A stretch of DNA of 6,190 bases from Ignavibacteriales bacterium (GTDB lineage Bacteria; Bacteroidota; Ignavibacteria; Ignavibacteriales; Melioribacteraceae), in the NCBI GenBank assembly GCA_020059785.1, contig JAGVBL010000123.1:1-6190 (forward strand), written 5' to 3'. The position numbers and the translations under genes were made by a program. A model generated the notes under the pieces. It worked only from the letters and a program-made list of their open reading frames with translations, was not told the DNA's origin and did no database searches. Shown piece by piece: positions 5,246 to 6,190 of this stretch (position 1 is the stretch's first letter; each line of letters opens with the position of its first letter).

Positions 5246-6190
5246 ATGAAAAAAATAATAGTTATGTCGATCGGATTAATAGTTTTCTTTTCTTTATTCG
5301 AAACCACATTTGGAATTCCCGCCTTTGCGAGAAAGTATAATATGAGTTGCCAGACATGTCATTCCCCTTTTCCAAAATTAAAACCATACGGCGAGGAATT
5401 TGTCGGTAACGGATTTATTCTGTCTGATAAAGATGCACCGAGATATTACTTACCAACAGGAGATGACGAACTTTCATTATTAAGAGAAATTCCTGTTGCA
5501 TTACGACTTGAGGGATACGCAACTTATAACAACAAGAACACCAATCAATTTGATTTTACAGCACCATACCTGTTAAAATTTCTTTCCGGCGGATCATTAA
5601 CCAAAGACATTGCTTATTACTTCTATTTCTTTTTTAGTGAGCGCGGTGAAGTAGCCGGTATTGAAGATGCTTTTATTATGTTTAACGATTTATTCGGTAC
5701 AGATCTAGACGTTTACGTTGGACAGTTTCAAGTCTCTGATCCTTTATTCAAGCGCGAGCTAAGATTGACTTTTGAGGATTATCAGATTTATAAAACGAAA
5801 GCCGGATTTTCTAAAGCCGATTTGACTTACGATAGAGGAATAATGTTAACATATGGATTACCAACAAACACAGACATAACATTGGAAATATTAAATGGAA
5901 GCGGTATTGGAGGGGCAAATCCATTCAGAAATTTCGATAACGATAAATATAAAAATCTACTTGCAAGAATTTCACAGGATATAACAGAGGGATTCAGAAT
6001 CGGGGTCTTCGGCTATTTCGGTAAAGAGAAGCTTGAAGAAAATATCAGTGTATATGATAATTCATTTAGAATGATGGGCCCCGATTTAACGCTTAAGCTT
6101 AAGAATCAGATTGAGTTAAACTTTCAATATGTATCAAGGGTCGATGATAAACCATCAGCATTTTCTACAAATATAAAATCTGATGGAGGA
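5246..6190 (+). CDS. Cyc2-like fusion of a monoheme c-type cytochrome to an outer-membrane porin (3' end outside window)
   Basis: The frame opens with ATG at 5246 and stays open for 315 codons to the window edge, so the C-terminus is missing. Residues 1-23 form a signal peptide. Directly after it, IPAFARKYNMSCQTCH (24-39) carries one CxxCH heme site, followed by FPKLKPYGEEFVGNGF (42-57). This layout resembles Cyc2 iron oxidases, whose conserved start is AxPxFARQTGxxCxxCH with a PFGRxFKLxGY segment. It also resembles less characterised heme-porins with a FARKY start. The remainder shows alternating amphipathic strands and turns typical of an outer-membrane beta-barrel (VALRLEGYATY, IAYYFYFFFSE, LDVYVGQFQVSD, GIMLTYGL, FRIGVFGYFG, IELNFQYVSR). 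Expected role: the heme plugs or lines the barrel and passes electrons across the outer membrane. Differences from Cyc2 (K for Q in FARQ, Y for F and E for R in PFGR) argue for a relative rather than a proven iron oxidase. It lies 8 bp after the pentaheme gene. Confidence 0.82.
   Translation, partial: MKKIIVMSIGLIVFFSLFETTFGIPAFARKYNMSCQTCHSPFPKLKPYGEEFVGNGFILSDKDAPRYYLPTGDDELSLLREIPVALRLEGYATYNNKNTNQFDFTAPYLLKFLSGGSLTKDIAYYFYFFFSERGEVAGIEDAFIMFNDLFGTDLDVYVGQFQVSDPLFKRELRLTFEDYQIYKTKAGFSKADLTYDRGIMLTYGLPTNTDITLEILNGSGIGGANPFRNFDNDKYKNLLARISQDITEGFRIGVFGYFGKEKLEENISVYDNSFRMMGPDLTLKLKNQIELNFQYVSRVDDKPSAFSTNIKSDGG

Noticed and set aside
1..6190. CRISPR arrays, tRNA or rRNA genes, insertion sequences, attachment sites
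   Set aside because: No regularly spaced direct repeats, transposase-like coding, terminal inverted repeats or tRNA-like cloverleaf sequence were seen on either strand.

Overview
The window is AT-rich with short intergenic gaps. It encodes a mostly cell-envelope gene set: secreted, periplasmic and outer-membrane proteins, and two c-type cytochromes. The mix suggests a Gram-negative member of the Bacteroidetes/Chlorobi/Ignavibacteria neighbourhood. It includes an M28 peptidase, a DUF6600-like Trp/Tyr-rich protein, a Thioredoxin_9-type protein, a YwqK/MORN-like protein with TonB C-terminal domains, a multiheme cytochrome and a heme-bearing porin. Clear Shine-Dalgarno sequences before most genes and abundant c-type cytochrome content fit Ignavibacteria or a relative better than typical Bacteroidetes. 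This placement is an inference from gene content, not a proven assignment.

Layout: (1) 1-450 (+), the C-terminal part of a zinc M28 peptidase whose start lies before the window. (2) 449-483, a strong bidirectional terminator. (3) 502-1782 (-), a secreted Trp/Tyr-rich DUF6600-like protein with a long charged tail. (4) 1783-1980, a divergent regulatory gap with a sigma-54-like element for the minus-strand gene. (5) 1981-2580 (+), a Thioredoxin_9-like protein. (6) 2581-3738 (-), a secreted protein with four 24-residue MORN_2/YwqK-like repeats followed by two TonB C-terminal domains. Its stop codon directly abuts that of the thioredoxin gene. (7) 3739-3890, a divergent gap with a good promoter candidate for the next gene. 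(8) 3891-5237 (+), a secreted five-heme cytochrome. (9) 5246-6190 (+, running off the end), a monoheme c-type cytochrome fused to an outer-membrane beta-barrel.

The most interesting part is the last two genes. They are 8 bp apart, share one upstream promoter candidate and have coupled translation signals. They pair a periplasmic (or exported) pentaheme cytochrome with a Cyc2-like cytochrome-porin fusion. I infer a compact route for moving electrons across the outer membrane. The direction (oxidation of an external donor or reduction of an external acceptor) cannot be read from the sequence. The other genes look like ordinary envelope functions with no obvious link to that pair.
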